The notes under the pieces are model-generated. The model was not told the origin of the DNA, ran no database searches, and saw nothing but the letters and a program-made list of their open reading frames with translations. Below, one piece after another: positions 35,537 to 44,555 of a stretch of DNA of 59,101 bases; position 1 is the first letter of the stretch, and every line of letters begins with the position of its first letter. The stretch lies in NCBI GenBank assembly GCA_902618195.1, contig CACMZO010000005.1:1-59101 (forward strand), read 5' to 3'. This DNA is from an uncultured SAR116 cluster alpha proteobacterium (lineage in GTDB: Bacteria; Pseudomonadota; Alphaproteobacteria; Puniceispirillales; Marisalimonadaceae). The position numbers and the translations under genes were made by a program.

Positions 35537-36007
35537 ATGAGAATTATTTTTATTTTAATATTAATTTTTTTATCCAAAGCTAGTTGGTCTTTTATGGATT
35601 ATAAATATTTAATTTGTGAAATAGATAACCCAAAAGATGAAAATCTTTCTATTGATAAAAGGTTTTTATTTTTTACAATTAATAAAGGCGAATATGTAGA
35701 AGAAATTATTAAAATTGATACATCTAAAGAAAAAATAGATATTTCGAAAGAAATATATAAAAATGGCGTCTATAATTTTAATGATAATTCAATATCCTTT
35801 AAAGAAAGCTTATTCTTTCGAAAAATTAAATTAAATAGAACATTAGATAGAAAATCATTAAAACTAACAACTCAAAATAATGATCGTTTTGTAAGCAACC
35901 ACAATTGCTCAATAACCAATATAACTGACTACAAAAAAAAGATTATTGAAAATATTACAAAATTAAAAGAAATATGGAAAAATAATTATAAAGATAATAA
36001 AATGTAA
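35537..36007 (+). CDS. Exported protein of unknown function
   Basis: Unrecognised protein of 156 residues, started at the ATG at 35537 because this gives a clean signal peptide (M-R-I-I-F-I-L-I-L, cleavage near S-W-S). A start 60 bases earlier would put 20 polar residues in front of it. The mature part is Lys-rich, has two cysteines (in Y-L-I-C-E-I and N-H-N-C-S-I) and looks beta-rich with a C-terminal helix. The DUF1445 gene follows after two bases, so they may be co-transcribed. No function can be given. Confidence 0.55.
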   Translation: MRIIFILILIFLSKASWSFMDYKYLICEIDNPKDENLSIDKRFLFFTINKGEYVEEIIKIDTSKEKIDISKEIYKNGVYNFNDNSISFKESLFFRKIKLNRTLDRKSLKLTTQNNDRFVSNHNCSITNITDYKKKIIENITKLKEIWKNNYKDNKM

Positions 36008-36009
36008 TT

Positions 36010-36816
36010 ATGCAAATTTTAAGTTTTAAAGATGCAAGAAAGTTAAGTTCACAAGCAATAAGAAAAAAAATCAGATTAGAGCATTATAATAACCATACTT
36101 CAGGCCTAGCAGCTAATAAACTTCAAGCTAATATCGTCATTTTGCCTGAAGAATATGCAAACGATTTTTTAAATTTTTGTAAATTAAACCCAAAAGCATG
36201 TCCTTTGGTTGGCCAAACAAAATTAAATAACCCATATTTTGACTCTTTAGGCAATGATATTGATATTAGATTTGATGTGCCATTATATAATATTTATAAA
36301 AATGGAGATTTAATTTCCAATGTTCGAAATATAGAAGAGTATTGGGACGATAATTTTATAGCTTTTGCTATTGGATGTTCTTTTTCATTTGAAGATGCAT
36401 TACTAAATGCTGGACTTGAAATTGACCACATTACAAATAATAAAGTTGTTCCGATGTATAGAACAAACATCAAAAATAAAAAAAGTGGTCCCTTCAATAG
36501 CGAAATGGTTGTATCAATGAGAATTTTTAATCAAAAAGATGTAAATAGAGTCAAGCAGATTTCAGAAAATTTCTCTTTTGCTCACGGGGACCCAATCCAC
36601 ATAGGTGATCCAATTGAAATTGGAATTAAAAATATTTTAAGTCCTGACTGGGGAGACAGTCCTAGAAAAAAAAATGAGTGCGAGGAATATATCTTTTGGG
36701 CTTGTGGAGTAACTCCTCAAAACGCAATCATTGAGGCCAGGATTCCATTTTGCATTACTCATACTCCAGGACATATGTTAATTACAGACATTTCAGAAAA
36801 TAGTTTACATAGTTAA
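36010..36816 (+). CDS. DUF1445 putative hydro-lyase
   Basis: Member of the DUF1445 (YcsI-type) family, 268 residues, annotated elsewhere as putative hydro-lyase or related to D-glutamate cyclase. Diagnostic pieces are A-I-G-C-S-F-S-F-E-D-A-L-L-N-A-G near residues 118-133, the P-M-Y-R-T-N-I segment near residue 149, and H-G-D-P-I-H-I-G-D-P near 193-202. H-T-P-G-H-M near residue 256 closes the domain. It converges on purT with only five bases between the two genes. The reaction in this organism is not known. Confidence 0.85.
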   Translation: MQILSFKDARKLSSQAIRKKIRLEHYNNHTSGLAANKLQANIVILPEEYANDFLNFCKLNPKACPLVGQTKLNNPYFDSLGNDIDIRFDVPLYNIYKNGDLISNVRNIEEYWDDNFIAFAIGCSFSFEDALLNAGLEIDHITNNKVVPMYRTNIKNKKSGPFNSEMVVSMRIFNQKDVNRVKQISENFSFAHGDPIHIGDPIEIGIKNILSPDWGDSPRKKNECEEYIFWACGVTPQNAIIEARIPFCITHTPGHMLITDISENSLHS

Positions 36817-36821
36817 TTCAT

Positions 36822-37958
36822 TTACACATTTACAACTTTAATTTTTGATAATGCTTCTTTTGCTTTTTTAAGATTACTAGCTAAAATAACACCCATTCTT
36901 CTATAAGGTTTTGTTTCAGGTTTACCAAAAATTCTAATATCAATATTTTTATCTTGAAATGCATTTTTGATGCCTTTGATCAAAAACTTTCCTTTTGCAT
37001 TTTTATTTGCAAGAATAACCTGACTAACTCCTTTTTTACAGACCTCAATTTTTGGTATTGTAAAATCTAATATTGCTCTAGCATGTAGATCAAATTCACT
37101 AAAATTTTGAGTGAACATTGTGACCATGCCAGTATCATGGGGTCTTGGACTTAACTCACTAAAATACACCTCATCTTTTTTTACAAAAAACTCCACACCA
37201 AATAAACCCTTGCCATTTAAATCTTTTACAATTTTTCTAGCTATAATTTTCATTTTATTTACAATTTTTTGTTCGCATTTTGCAGGTTGCCAACTATATT
37301 GGTAATCTCCTCTTTCTTGAACATGCCCTATGGGTGGACAAAAATGAATTTTTCCTTCTGAGTCCAAAATAGTTAACAATGTAACTTCATAGTCAAAATT
37401 GATAAACTCTTCAATTATAACTTTTTTTTTCTTTCCTCTCATATTATTCAAAGCAAAAGTCCAAGCTTTTTTGACTTCAGAGACTGTAGAAGAGTAACTT
37501 TGACCCTTTCCAGAGGAACTCATTACTGGTTTGATAGCAACTTTATCATTAATATTATTAAATATTTCAATTAATTCATTTAAAGTTTCTGCATAACCAA
37601 AACTTGCAGTTTTAATTCCAAGCTCTTTTGCTCTATTTCTTATTTTATCTCTATTCATTGTCATACTCACAGCTCTAGAAGAAGGAATAACTTTTAAACC
37701 GCATCTTTCAAAATTGATTAGACTTTCGGTATCAATTGCTTCAATTTCTGGAACTATTAAATCTGGCTTATGTTTATCAATCACTTGTTTTAAATTATCA
37801 GAATTCAACATATCAAAAACTTCATACTCTTGAGAGACTTGCATAGCAGGTGCATTATTATATTTATCACATGCTATTATGTAACAACCAAATCTTTGAA
37901 GACTTATTGCGAGTTCTTTACCAAGCTCACCACTTCCAAGTAATAAAATTCTTTTCAT
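36822..37958 (-). CDS. purT: Formate-dependent GAR transformylase PurT
   Basis: ATP-grasp enzyme that makes formyl-GAR from GAR, formate and ATP, the third step of purine synthesis. It opens with I-L-L-L-G-S-G-E-L-G-K-E and A-C-D-K-Y-N-N-A-P-A-M-Q-V, both typical of PurT, followed by V-P-E-I-E-A-I-D near residue 70. The ATP-grasp core includes I-K-P-V-M-S-S-S-G-K-G-Q near residues 142-153, and E-L-S-P-R-P-H-D-T-G-M-V near 268-279. Length, 378 residues, is slightly short but complete. PurT uses free formate, so this organism can bypass formyl-THF at this step. Confidence 0.93.
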   Translation of the reverse strand: MKRILLLGSGELGKELAISLQRFGCYIIACDKYNNAPAMQVSQEYEVFDMLNSDNLKQVIDKHKPDLIVPEIEAIDTESLINFERCGLKVIPSSRAVSMTMNRDKIRNRAKELGIKTASFGYAETLNELIEIFNNINDKVAIKPVMSSSGKGQSYSSTVSEVKKAWTFALNNMRGKKKKVIIEEFINFDYEVTLLTILDSEGKIHFCPPIGHVQERGDYQYSWQPAKCEQKIVNKMKIIARKIVKDLNGKGLFGVEFFVKKDEVYFSELSPRPHDTGMVTMFTQNFSEFDLHARAILDFTIPKIEVCKKGVSQVILANKNAKGKFLIKGIKNAFQDKNIDIRIFGKPETKPYRRMGVILASNLKKAKEALSKIKVVNV

Positions 37959-38003
37959 TTAATTTCTCTTTTTAATATTTTTAAAAAATCATATAATTTT
38001 AAA

Positions 38004-38651
38004 ATGAGTTTTTTTGATGAATTAAGTTTCTCTTATCTTGAGTATAAAATCAATAATTCATATACAAATAGATTAATGAAGTATGGAAATAGCCCTCAAG
38101 GTCTGTTCTGGAAAAATTCGTTTACCCAAATATATAGATTTGAATTGATCATAAATGCTTTAAATAAATATTCTAATCTTACAAAATTTACAATTTGTGA
38201 TATTGGTTGTGGATATGGAAAATTCTTTGAATTTTTAAAAGATAAATTAAAAAAGTCTAGTTTTCAGTACCAAGGTTGTGACTTAAATAATCAACTAATT
38301 GATTACTGTACAAAAAATTATTTTGATAAAAACTGCAAGTTTTATAAAAAATCTTTACCAAAAGGAATTGTAGACTTTTCGGTAATGTCTGGGACTTTTA
38401 ATTTAAGTGTTACTGATAATATAATGATATGGGAAAAATATATCTTAAAAAACTTAACCAGTATTTGGAAACAAACAAATAAGATTATGGCTTTTAATTT
38501 GTTAAATCAAAGTGAAAGAAAAATTAAACAAGGATTATATTATACTAATAAAATTTGGATAAAAAATATTTGCGAAAAAAATTTTGGGAAAACTGAAATT
38601 ATTTTTTCTTCAATTTTACCAGACGATATTTTAATTATTGTTAAAAATTAA
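38004..38651 (+). CDS. SAM-dependent methyltransferase, class I
   Basis: Class I methyltransferase of 215 residues and unknown substrate. Motif I is I-C-D-I-G-C-G-Y-G-K near residues 63-72. An acidic strand end follows in Y-Q-G-C-D-L-N near residue 93, and F-S-V-M-S-G-T-F-N near residue 128 corresponds to the post-motif II region. It is divergent from purT with 45 bases between starts and converges on the decayed hydrolase, overlapping its last bases. Nothing in the context gives a substrate. Confidence 0.75.
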   Translation: MSFFDELSFSYLEYKINNSYTNRLMKYGNSPQGLFWKNSFTQIYRFELIINALNKYSNLTKFTICDIGCGYGKFFEFLKDKLKKSSFQYQGCDLNNQLIDYCTKNYFDKNCKFYKKSLPKGIVDFSVMSGTFNLSVTDNIMIWEKYILKNLTSIWKQTNKIMAFNLLNQSERKIKQGLYYTNKIWIKNICEKNFGKTEIIFSSILPDDILIIVKN

Positions 38652-39452
38652 TTTAAATTTTTTGCAAATTTTATGATATAATCAGAAAGTTGTTCAAGTT
38701 CTTCTAGCTAGATAAAATGACCACAATTGGGTAATTCTAATGTGATTGGATTTTTTATTTTTTTCACTGAATCTTCAATGTCTTTAGGAATTCCAGACAT
38801 TTTGTCTAAATGGCCAGTCATAACTAAAGTTGAACATTTATTTTAGACCAATCAAAAGACCAGTTCGCAGATAATGAACCTTCCATCAGCTTCAAAATTC
38901 CATCATTATTATCTAAAGGTTTATAATTTTCAAACACTAAAGCGTTACTTTTAACTTTATTTAAAAGCTTTGGAGAAACTATTATTGGCATGCCCATGTC
39001 CATAATTAATGCACTACCTCCAAGTTTAACAGCGTTTACCATATCACGATTTATCCAGTCTAATCTTGGAGAGGGTTTTCTAAGTGTATTTATCAAAACT
39101 AGACCTTTTACATCAATTTTTTCTAATGAAGCTACATATAAGCCACCAATTGATAATCCACAAAGTATAATATTTTTCAAATTTAAATGTCTAATTAATT
39201 TTAATAGATCAGAAATAATTATTTCAGAAGTTAAGTTGATTCTTTCGTCAAAACTTAAATTAATTTGTCCACGAAAATTAAACGTCAAACAACTAAGGCC
39301 TACATCTCTTACTCTTTTACCTATTACACCCGTTCCAAGCATAAGTGTTGCCCGTTAAAGGATTCACAAAAACATATGTATGAGCATTTTTTTCCTTTTT
39401 TTTCAAATTCGTAGAATAAAGAATTTTTTTGATCTATGTCTAACTTACTCAC
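38648..39452 (-). pseudogene. Alpha/beta hydrolase pseudogene
   Basis: A decayed alpha/beta hydrolase is readable across several frames. From a GTG near 39452, an extra base in the T7 run at 39387-39393 shifts the frame before H-T-Y-V-F-V-N-P-L-T-G-N-T. A second shift, one extra base in the CCC at 39329-39331, leads into the long open part, which has F-N-F-R-G-Q and the nucleophile elbow C-G-L-S-I-G-G. Near 38843 a missing base breaks V-P-T-L-V-M-T-G-H. A TAG follows the catalytic-His segment N-C-G-H-F-I. Three frameshifts and one stop indicate a true pseudogene. The remaining open frame is 38824-39342. Confidence 0.75.
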
Positions 39453-40023
39453 TCGCATTCCTTTTATCTTGAGCATCCATTTTTTCATCATTCAAAATAT
39501 TCTCATTCATTTCAATTTTTAGATGAGTAAAATGTGTTTCTAATTCTTTAATTCTCTTATTGTTAAAATCTACATATTTTTTTTGTTCGTCACTAATATC
39601 TAAGTCTTCCAAATTCTTTGATTGATCGTCAGTATCTTCATCAATTTCTGGTTTAAGTGGTTCATCCCCTATTAAATCTTGAAACTGGACTATTGCCTCT
39701 AATCCTATTTTAATTGCATTTCTATCTTCATCATTATCAGATTCATCATAACCAACATATAGTGCATGTATTATGTGTTGTTTTGGATCAGGCAATAATT
39801 GCGTATCATATAGATAATTATTATGTGCATCTAAGTTATTATAAAATTTTGTAAATCTAATTAAGAGTTCTCTCGTTCTTGAAGGTCCTTCAGTTTTTGG
39901 TTTTAAAACTTCTTTTTCAACTCTAACAGAATTAAAATTATTCCACATTGAAATACATACTAAGGCTATAAATGTAATTAATAAAGCCAGAACAAAGGGT
40001 GTAGTATCTTCAAATGCAGTCAA
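39445..40023 (-). CDS. Single-pass membrane protein of unknown function
   Basis: Unrecognised protein of 192 residues. A membrane segment at about residues 9-26 is followed by a basic stretch (to about 60), a middle region with L-Y-D-T-Q-L-L-P-D-P-K-Q, and a very acidic tail (D and E runs around 120-150) ending in a helix. A short N terminus and one membrane helix suggest a membrane-anchored protein. It is transcribed away from proX; the 149-base gap between them likely holds both promoters. The stop overlaps the reconstructed start of the hydrolase pseudogene. Confidence 0.6.
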   Translation of the reverse strand: MTAFEDTTPFVLALLITFIALVCISMWNNFNSVRVEKEVLKPKTEGPSRTRELLIRFTKFYNNLDAHNNYLYDTQLLPDPKQHIIHALYVGYDESDNDEDRNAIKIGLEAIVQFQDLIGDEPLKPEIDEDTDDQSKNLEDLDISDEQKKYVDFNNKRIKELETHFTHLKIEMNENILNDEKMDAQDKRNASE

Positions 40024-40172
40024 TTAAATCCCCAGTTTGATTTTTTTTAATAAAAATTAAAATATTATAAAATCTTCTAATTTTAAATTGTGTCTTTTTT
40101 TTGATGTAAATTTGCAATGTAGTACATTTTAATGTTAGGCTATTTGAAATCAAAAAAATTAAGGAGATTGAT

Positions 40173-41195
40173 ATGAATCGGAAACTCGGAGCTGTTATTA
40201 TAGCAGTAGCCGTAGCAGTTGGAATTTATTTTATGACTGCCGAGAAAAAAATTGAACAAACTGCTTGTGGTAAAGTTACTATTGCAGAGATGAATTGGGC
40301 CTCTGCAGAACTTATGGCAAATGTTGACAAAATTATTTTAGAAAAAGGATATGATTGTGAAGTTGAATTAGTTGCAGGTGCAACTATGCCTACCTTTACA
40401 TCTATGAATGAAAAAGGAATGCCAGATATTGCTCCAGAACTTTGGAGTAATGCAGTACAAGGTCCACTTTCAAAAGCAAAAGATGAAAAAAGACTTTTTG
40501 TTGCAAATTCTGGCCCAATAACTGGCTTAGGAGAAGGTTGGTGGGTTTCACCAAGCGTGATTAAAAACCATCCAGAACTTAAAACTGTTCTAGATATTAT
40601 AGAAAGACCAGATTTATTTCCACATCCTGAAGATAGTTCGAAAGGTGGAATGATGACTTGTCCAGCAGGTTGGAACTGTCAACTTTCTACAAATAACCTT
40701 TTTAGAGCATTTAAAATGGAAGAAAAAGGTTGGAAATTAATTGACCCAGGTTCAGCTGCTGGATTAGACGGTGCTATAGCAAAAGCTTCAACCAGAAATG
40801 AAAACTGGTTTGGTTATTATTGGACACCTACCTCAGTAGTTGGTAAATATGGGCTAGTGAAAATTCCATTTGGTGTAGATTATGATGATGATAATTGGCA
40901 TAATTGTATAGTTAAACCAGAAAAAGAATGCGCTAATCCAAAACCGACTTCTTGGACAAAATCAGTAGTAGAAACTGTTGTAACAGATAAATTCATGAAT
41001 AACTCTGGCATTGCTTCAGATTTTATTAAAAATCGAACTTATCCTGGCGAAATAATGAATAAAATGCTCGTTTTTATGACTGACCAAAAAGCAACTGGTA
41101 AAGATGCCGCTTTTGAATTTCTTCAAAAACATGAGGATGTTTGGAAAAAGTGGGTATCTGATGATGCTGCCACAAAAATCAAAGCAAGCTTATAA
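40173..41195 (+). CDS. proX: Glycine-betaine-type ABC transporter binding protein
   Basis: Periplasmic substrate-binding protein of the ProX/OpuAC group, 340 residues. The N-terminal signal peptide (about 1-22) lacks a lipobox cysteine at the usual place. The mature part has V-T-I-A-E-M-N-W-A-S-A-E near residues 36-47, a common opening, then W-S-N-A-V near 92 and a Trp-rich core (W-F-G-Y-Y-W-T-P near residue 208) suited to binding a quaternary amine. A strong ribosome binding site, AAGGAGA, lies seven bases before the ATG. Permease and ATPase genes follow. Substrate could be glycine betaine, proline betaine, choline or a similar osmolyte. Confidence 0.88.
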   Translation: MNRKLGAVIIAVAVAVGIYFMTAEKKIEQTACGKVTIAEMNWASAELMANVDKIILEKGYDCEVELVAGATMPTFTSMNEKGMPDIAPELWSNAVQGPLSKAKDEKRLFVANSGPITGLGEGWWVSPSVIKNHPELKTVLDIIERPDLFPHPEDSSKGGMMTCPAGWNCQLSTNNLFRAFKMEEKGWKLIDPGSAAGLDGAIAKASTRNENWFGYYWTPTSVVGKYGLVKIPFGVDYDDDNWHNCIVKPEKECANPKPTSWTKSVVETVVTDKFMNNSGIASDFIKNRTYPGEIMNKMLVFMTDQKATGKDAAFEFLQKHEDVWKKWVSDDAATKIKASL

Positions 41196-41205
41196 GCCAT
41201 TTAAT

Positions 41206-41243
41206 ATTGCTCCTATGATTTAATTCATAGGGGCAATTTTTTT
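41206..41243 (+). terminator. Terminator/attenuator hairpin between proX and proW
   Basis: A 13-bp stem pairs ATTGCTCCTATGA (41206-41218) with TCATAGGGGCAAT (41225-41237), with one G-U pair. The loop is six bases and seven T follow from 41237. It lies 10 bases after the proX stop. This is a good intrinsic terminator. Since proW and proV continue on the same strand, partial read-through would give more binding protein than membrane and ATPase subunits. Confidence 0.85.
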
Positions 41244-41251
41244 ATATTATT

Positions 41252-42130
41252 ATGGAATGGTTAACGAAATTTCCAGAGATGGATCGGAATGGCTTGAGAG
41301 AATTCAAGAAAACTGTAGATAATACTTTTACATCTTTTTCGAGAAATTATGGAGAAGGAATTGAAAGTTTTTTTGATCCACTTTTAAGTTTTTTAGTTGG
41401 GTTTGAAAAATTATTTTTAAATACGCCTTGGCCTATTACAATATTTACTATTTTATCTATATGTTGGTTGGCTTCACGATCAATTTTAATTGTTTCTGGA
41501 ACGCTTTTAAGCTTTTTATTAATAGGTTACTTTGGGATGTGGGAAGACACTATGTCTACTTTAGCTATAATTTTAGTAGCAACATTGCTTTGCATTTGTA
41601 TTGGAATCCCTATCGGGATTGCAATGGCAAGAAGTAATAAAGTTCAAACATTGATTTTACCAATTTTAGATATAATGCAAACAATTCCAAGCTTTGTATA
41701 TTTAATCCCCGTGGTAATGCTTTTAGGGATAGGTAAAGTTCCAGGATTAATAGCAGTATGTATATATGCTATACCACCAATAGTAAGATTGACTAATCTA
41801 GGAATAAGACTAGTTGATAAAGATATTTTAGAGGCTGCAGAATCATTTGGTGCAAATTATTGGCAAAAATTATTTGGTGTACAAATACCCCTTGCACTAC
41901 CAACAATTTTTGCAGGAGTAAATCAAACCATAATGATGGCTTTAGCTATGGTTGTAATTGCTTCAATGATTGGAGTTCAAGGATTAGGACTTCCTGTTCT
42001 AAGGGCAATTTCAAACCAGTATCTTGCTCTAGGATTAATGAATGGTCTAGCAATTGTTGTGTTAGCAATAATTTTTGACAGAGTTACACAAAAAATTGGA
42101 AAAAGAATGCAAAAATATAAAAGCGATTAA
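41252..42130 (+). CDS. proW: Glycine-betaine-type ABC transporter permease
   Basis: Inner-membrane permease, 292 residues, with about six to seven hydrophobic helices. An N-terminal tail of about 50 residues resembles ProW (W-L-T-K-F-P, then F-F-D-P-L-L-S-F-L). The ABC-coupling loop E-A-A-E-S-F-G-A-N-Y-W-Q-K-L-F near residues 194-208 is the EAA motif that docks to the ATPase. D-I-M-Q-T-I-P-S-F-V-Y-L near 142-153 is typical of the family. The stop abuts the start of proV. It follows the terminator hairpin after proX. Confidence 0.92.
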   Translation: MEWLTKFPEMDRNGLREFKKTVDNTFTSFSRNYGEGIESFFDPLLSFLVGFEKLFLNTPWPITIFTILSICWLASRSILIVSGTLLSFLLIGYFGMWEDTMSTLAIILVATLLCICIGIPIGIAMARSNKVQTLILPILDIMQTIPSFVYLIPVVMLLGIGKVPGLIAVCIYAIPPIVRLTNLGIRLVDKDILEAAESFGANYWQKLFGVQIPLALPTIFAGVNQTIMMALAMVVIASMIGVQGLGLPVLRAISNQYLALGLMNGLAIVVLAIIFDRVTQKIGKRMQKYKSD

Positions 42131-43177
42131 ATGAATAATTATATCAAAATAAAAAGCTTATATAAAATATTTGGTAATAATACGACTGAAGCTCTCAATT
42201 TGGTTAAAGAAGGTATGAGTAAAGAAGAGTTACTTGAAAAGACAAATTGTGTACTTGGTCTTAATGACATAAACCTTGATATACCAAAAGGTAAGATACA
42301 TGTAATAATGGGTCTATCCGGATCAGGCAAATCTACACTTATTAGACATTTAAATAGGCTAATCGAACCAACTTTTGGTGAAATAACTATTGATGGGGTA
42401 AACGTTCTTAAACTTAATAATAAAGAATTATTAGAATATCGACAAAAAAATATGTCAATGGTGTTTCAAAAATTTGCACTTTTCCCTCATAAAACAATTC
42501 AAGAAAACATTAGTTATGGTTTAATTGTACAAAATATTTCAGAAGAGATTTGTAAAGAAAAAAGTCAATTTTGGTTAAAAAGAGTTGGATTAGAAGGATA
42601 TGAGAAATATTACCCAAATCAACTCTCAGGAGGAATGCAACAAAGAGTTGGTCTTGCAAGAGCATTGGCAACTGATGCAGAGATTTTACTTATGGATGAG
42701 GCATTCTCTGCGCTAGATCCTCTTATCAGAGCAGAAATGCAAGACGTTCTAATTGATTTACAACTTGAATTAAAGAAAACAATCGTATTTATAACCCATG
42801 ATTTAGACGAAGCTTTGAAAATTGGAGAAAGAATTTCTATACTCAGAGATGGTTCTGTTGTACAAGATGATAATCCCCAAAAAATTATTCTAAATCCGTC
42901 TGATAAATATGTATCTGATTTTATTAAAGACATTAACCGTTCAAGAGTGATAAAAGCGAAATCAATTATGATAAAATCTATTTCAATCAAAAAAGAAAAT
43001 GTCCCTATAATTGATAGTGAGATGGTTTTAGAAGAAGTATTACAAGAAATTTCAAAAACCAAATATTACTTTGTTTACGTGAAAAATAATAAAAACAAAA
43101 TAATTGGAAAGATAACTTTAAAGCAATTGCTTAATGGCATCCAAAGACCTAGACAAGAAAATAAAAAATATGCTTAA
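42131..43177 (+). CDS. proV: Glycine-betaine-type ABC transporter ATPase
   Basis: ATPase subunit, 348 residues. Walker A is G-L-S-G-S-G-K-S-T near residues 62-70. The signature L-S-G-G-M-Q-Q-R-V-G-L-A-R-A-L-A is near 165-180, Walker B L-L-M-D-E-A-F-S-A-L-D near 187-197, and the switch His is in F-I-T-H-D. The N-terminal 50-residue lead (with A-L-N-L-V-K-E-G-M-S-K-E) is a ProV feature. The region after about 275 is a short C-terminal regulatory part resembling one CBS repeat, less than the pair in enteric ProV, so osmotic gating may differ. Confidence 0.93.
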   Translation: MNNYIKIKSLYKIFGNNTTEALNLVKEGMSKEELLEKTNCVLGLNDINLDIPKGKIHVIMGLSGSGKSTLIRHLNRLIEPTFGEITIDGVNVLKLNNKELLEYRQKNMSMVFQKFALFPHKTIQENISYGLIVQNISEEICKEKSQFWLKRVGLEGYEKYYPNQLSGGMQQRVGLARALATDAEILLMDEAFSALDPLIRAEMQDVLIDLQLELKKTIVFITHDLDEALKIGERISILRDGSVVQDDNPQKIILNPSDKYVSDFIKDINRSRVIKAKSIMIKSISIKKENVPIIDSEMVLEEVLQEISKTKYYFVYVKNNKNKIIGKITLKQLLNGIQRPRQENKKYA

Positions 43178-43189
43178 TTGAACGGTCCT

Positions 43190-44488
43190 CTACCAATTTG
43201 ATGCAATGTGACATTTTTTATTTATAAAGTTTTCAGGATTTAAGGCATTTCTAAAGTCAATAACTACATTTCCTTTCATAAATTTTGATAAATAATGCGC
43301 TGATAATGTTCTAAACTCGCTCCATTCAGTCAAAATAATTGTCACATCAACGTTCTCAATACAATCTTCAATATTATTTGCAAAGTATACATCCTTGATG
43401 TATTTAGAGGCTTCATTCATAGAAATAGGGTCGTAAACTTTAATTTCATTTGCATTTTCAACTAGGGAAGGAATTAAATCTAGTGAAGGACTCTCTCTCA
43501 TGTCGTCTGTCCCAGGCTTGAATGATAACCCTAAAACAGCAAAACTCATATCTTTTATGTCATTTCCAAGTATATTATTTATTTTTTTAATAAGTGATTT
43601 CTTTCTATTCTTATTATAAGAAATTACATTATTAATAATTGATAGATCAACATTGTTATCTAAAGCAATTTTTGATAAAGCAATTGTATCTTTTGGAAAA
43701 CACGACCCTCCATATCCAGGGCCAGGATGTAAAAACTTATCACCAATCCTTTTATCTAAACCCATTCCTCTTGATATAAAATGTATATCAGTATTTAGGC
43801 TTTCACATAAATCTGCCATTTGATTAATAAAAGAAATTTTCATAGCTAAAAATGCATTAGATGCATACTTTATCAATTCAGCTGATTTTAAATCTGTAAA
43901 TAAAATGGGTGTTTGTATTAAATTAAGTGGTTGATAAATATTTTCCATAATTTTTTTTGACTTTTCATTTTCACAACCAATAATTACCCGATTAGGCCTC
44001 ATAAAATCCTCTATAGCACTTCCTTCTCTAAGAAATTCAGGATTTGATACTACATCAAAACTTGCATTTCTATTGTGCTTTTTAATTATGTTTTTTATTT
44101 CTAAAGAAGTGCCAACAGGCACAGTTGATTTTGTAATTAGAACACAGTATTTTTTTAAAATTGGCGCAATTTCTTTGGCCACTGCATGGACATAAGTCAA
44201 ATCTGCGTGACCATCACCTCTTCTTTCTGGAGTACCTACTGCAATAAAAATTGCATCAGCGTCTGATATTGATTTTTCAATTGAATTAGAAAATTTTAAT
44301 TTACCGTTCTTATAATTTTTGTTTACTAACATTTCCAAACCAGGTTCATATATAGGTAAAATTCCATTTTCTAAATTATTAATCTTTTCTTTGTCTTTAT
44401 CTACACAAATTACATCATATCCAAATTCAGAAAAGCAAGCACCTGTCACCAATCCAACATAACCTGAACCTAACATTACAATTTTCAT
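43190..44488 (-). CDS. ugd: UDP-glucose 6-dehydrogenase
   Basis: NAD-dependent enzyme that oxidises UDP-glucose to UDP-glucuronate in two steps, 432 residues. The Rossmann loop is G-S-G-Y-V-G-L-V-T-G-A near residues 7-17. The catalytic C263 is in G-P-G-Y-G-G-S-C-F-P-K-D. S-T-V-P-V-G-T near residue 121 and S-N-P-E-F-L-R-E-G near 148 are further hallmarks. It is divergent from galU, with 67 bases between starts, so a shared control region is likely. Together they give UDP-glucuronate for the glycan genes at 205-9879. A homologue acting on UDP-GlcNAc cannot be fully excluded, but the sequence reads as Ugd. Confidence 0.92.
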   Translation of the reverse strand: MKIVMLGSGYVGLVTGACFSEFGYDVICVDKDKEKINNLENGILPIYEPGLEMLVNKNYKNGKLKFSNSIEKSISDADAIFIAVGTPERRGDGHADLTYVHAVAKEIAPILKKYCVLITKSTVPVGTSLEIKNIIKKHNRNASFDVVSNPEFLREGSAIEDFMRPNRVIIGCENEKSKKIMENIYQPLNLIQTPILFTDLKSAELIKYASNAFLAMKISFINQMADLCESLNTDIHFISRGMGLDKRIGDKFLHPGPGYGGSCFPKDTIALSKIALDNNVDLSIINNVISYNKNRKKSLIKKINNILGNDIKDMSFAVLGLSFKPGTDDMRESPSLDLIPSLVENANEIKVYDPISMNEASKYIKDVYFANNIEDCIENVDVTIILTEWSEFRTLSAHYLSKFMKGNVVIDFRNALNPENFINKKCHIASNW

Positions 44489-44555
44489 ATTTAATAATTC
44501 CTATTAATTGGATATTTGCTATTTAAATATATAATTTATATCACATATATATTAC

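Noticed and set aside
34200-36820. A right-hand attachment site copying the tRNA-Gly 3' end
   Set aside because: I scanned for pieces of the tRNA end (TTCGCCCGCTCCA and its reverse complement) and found none, so the right border stays open.
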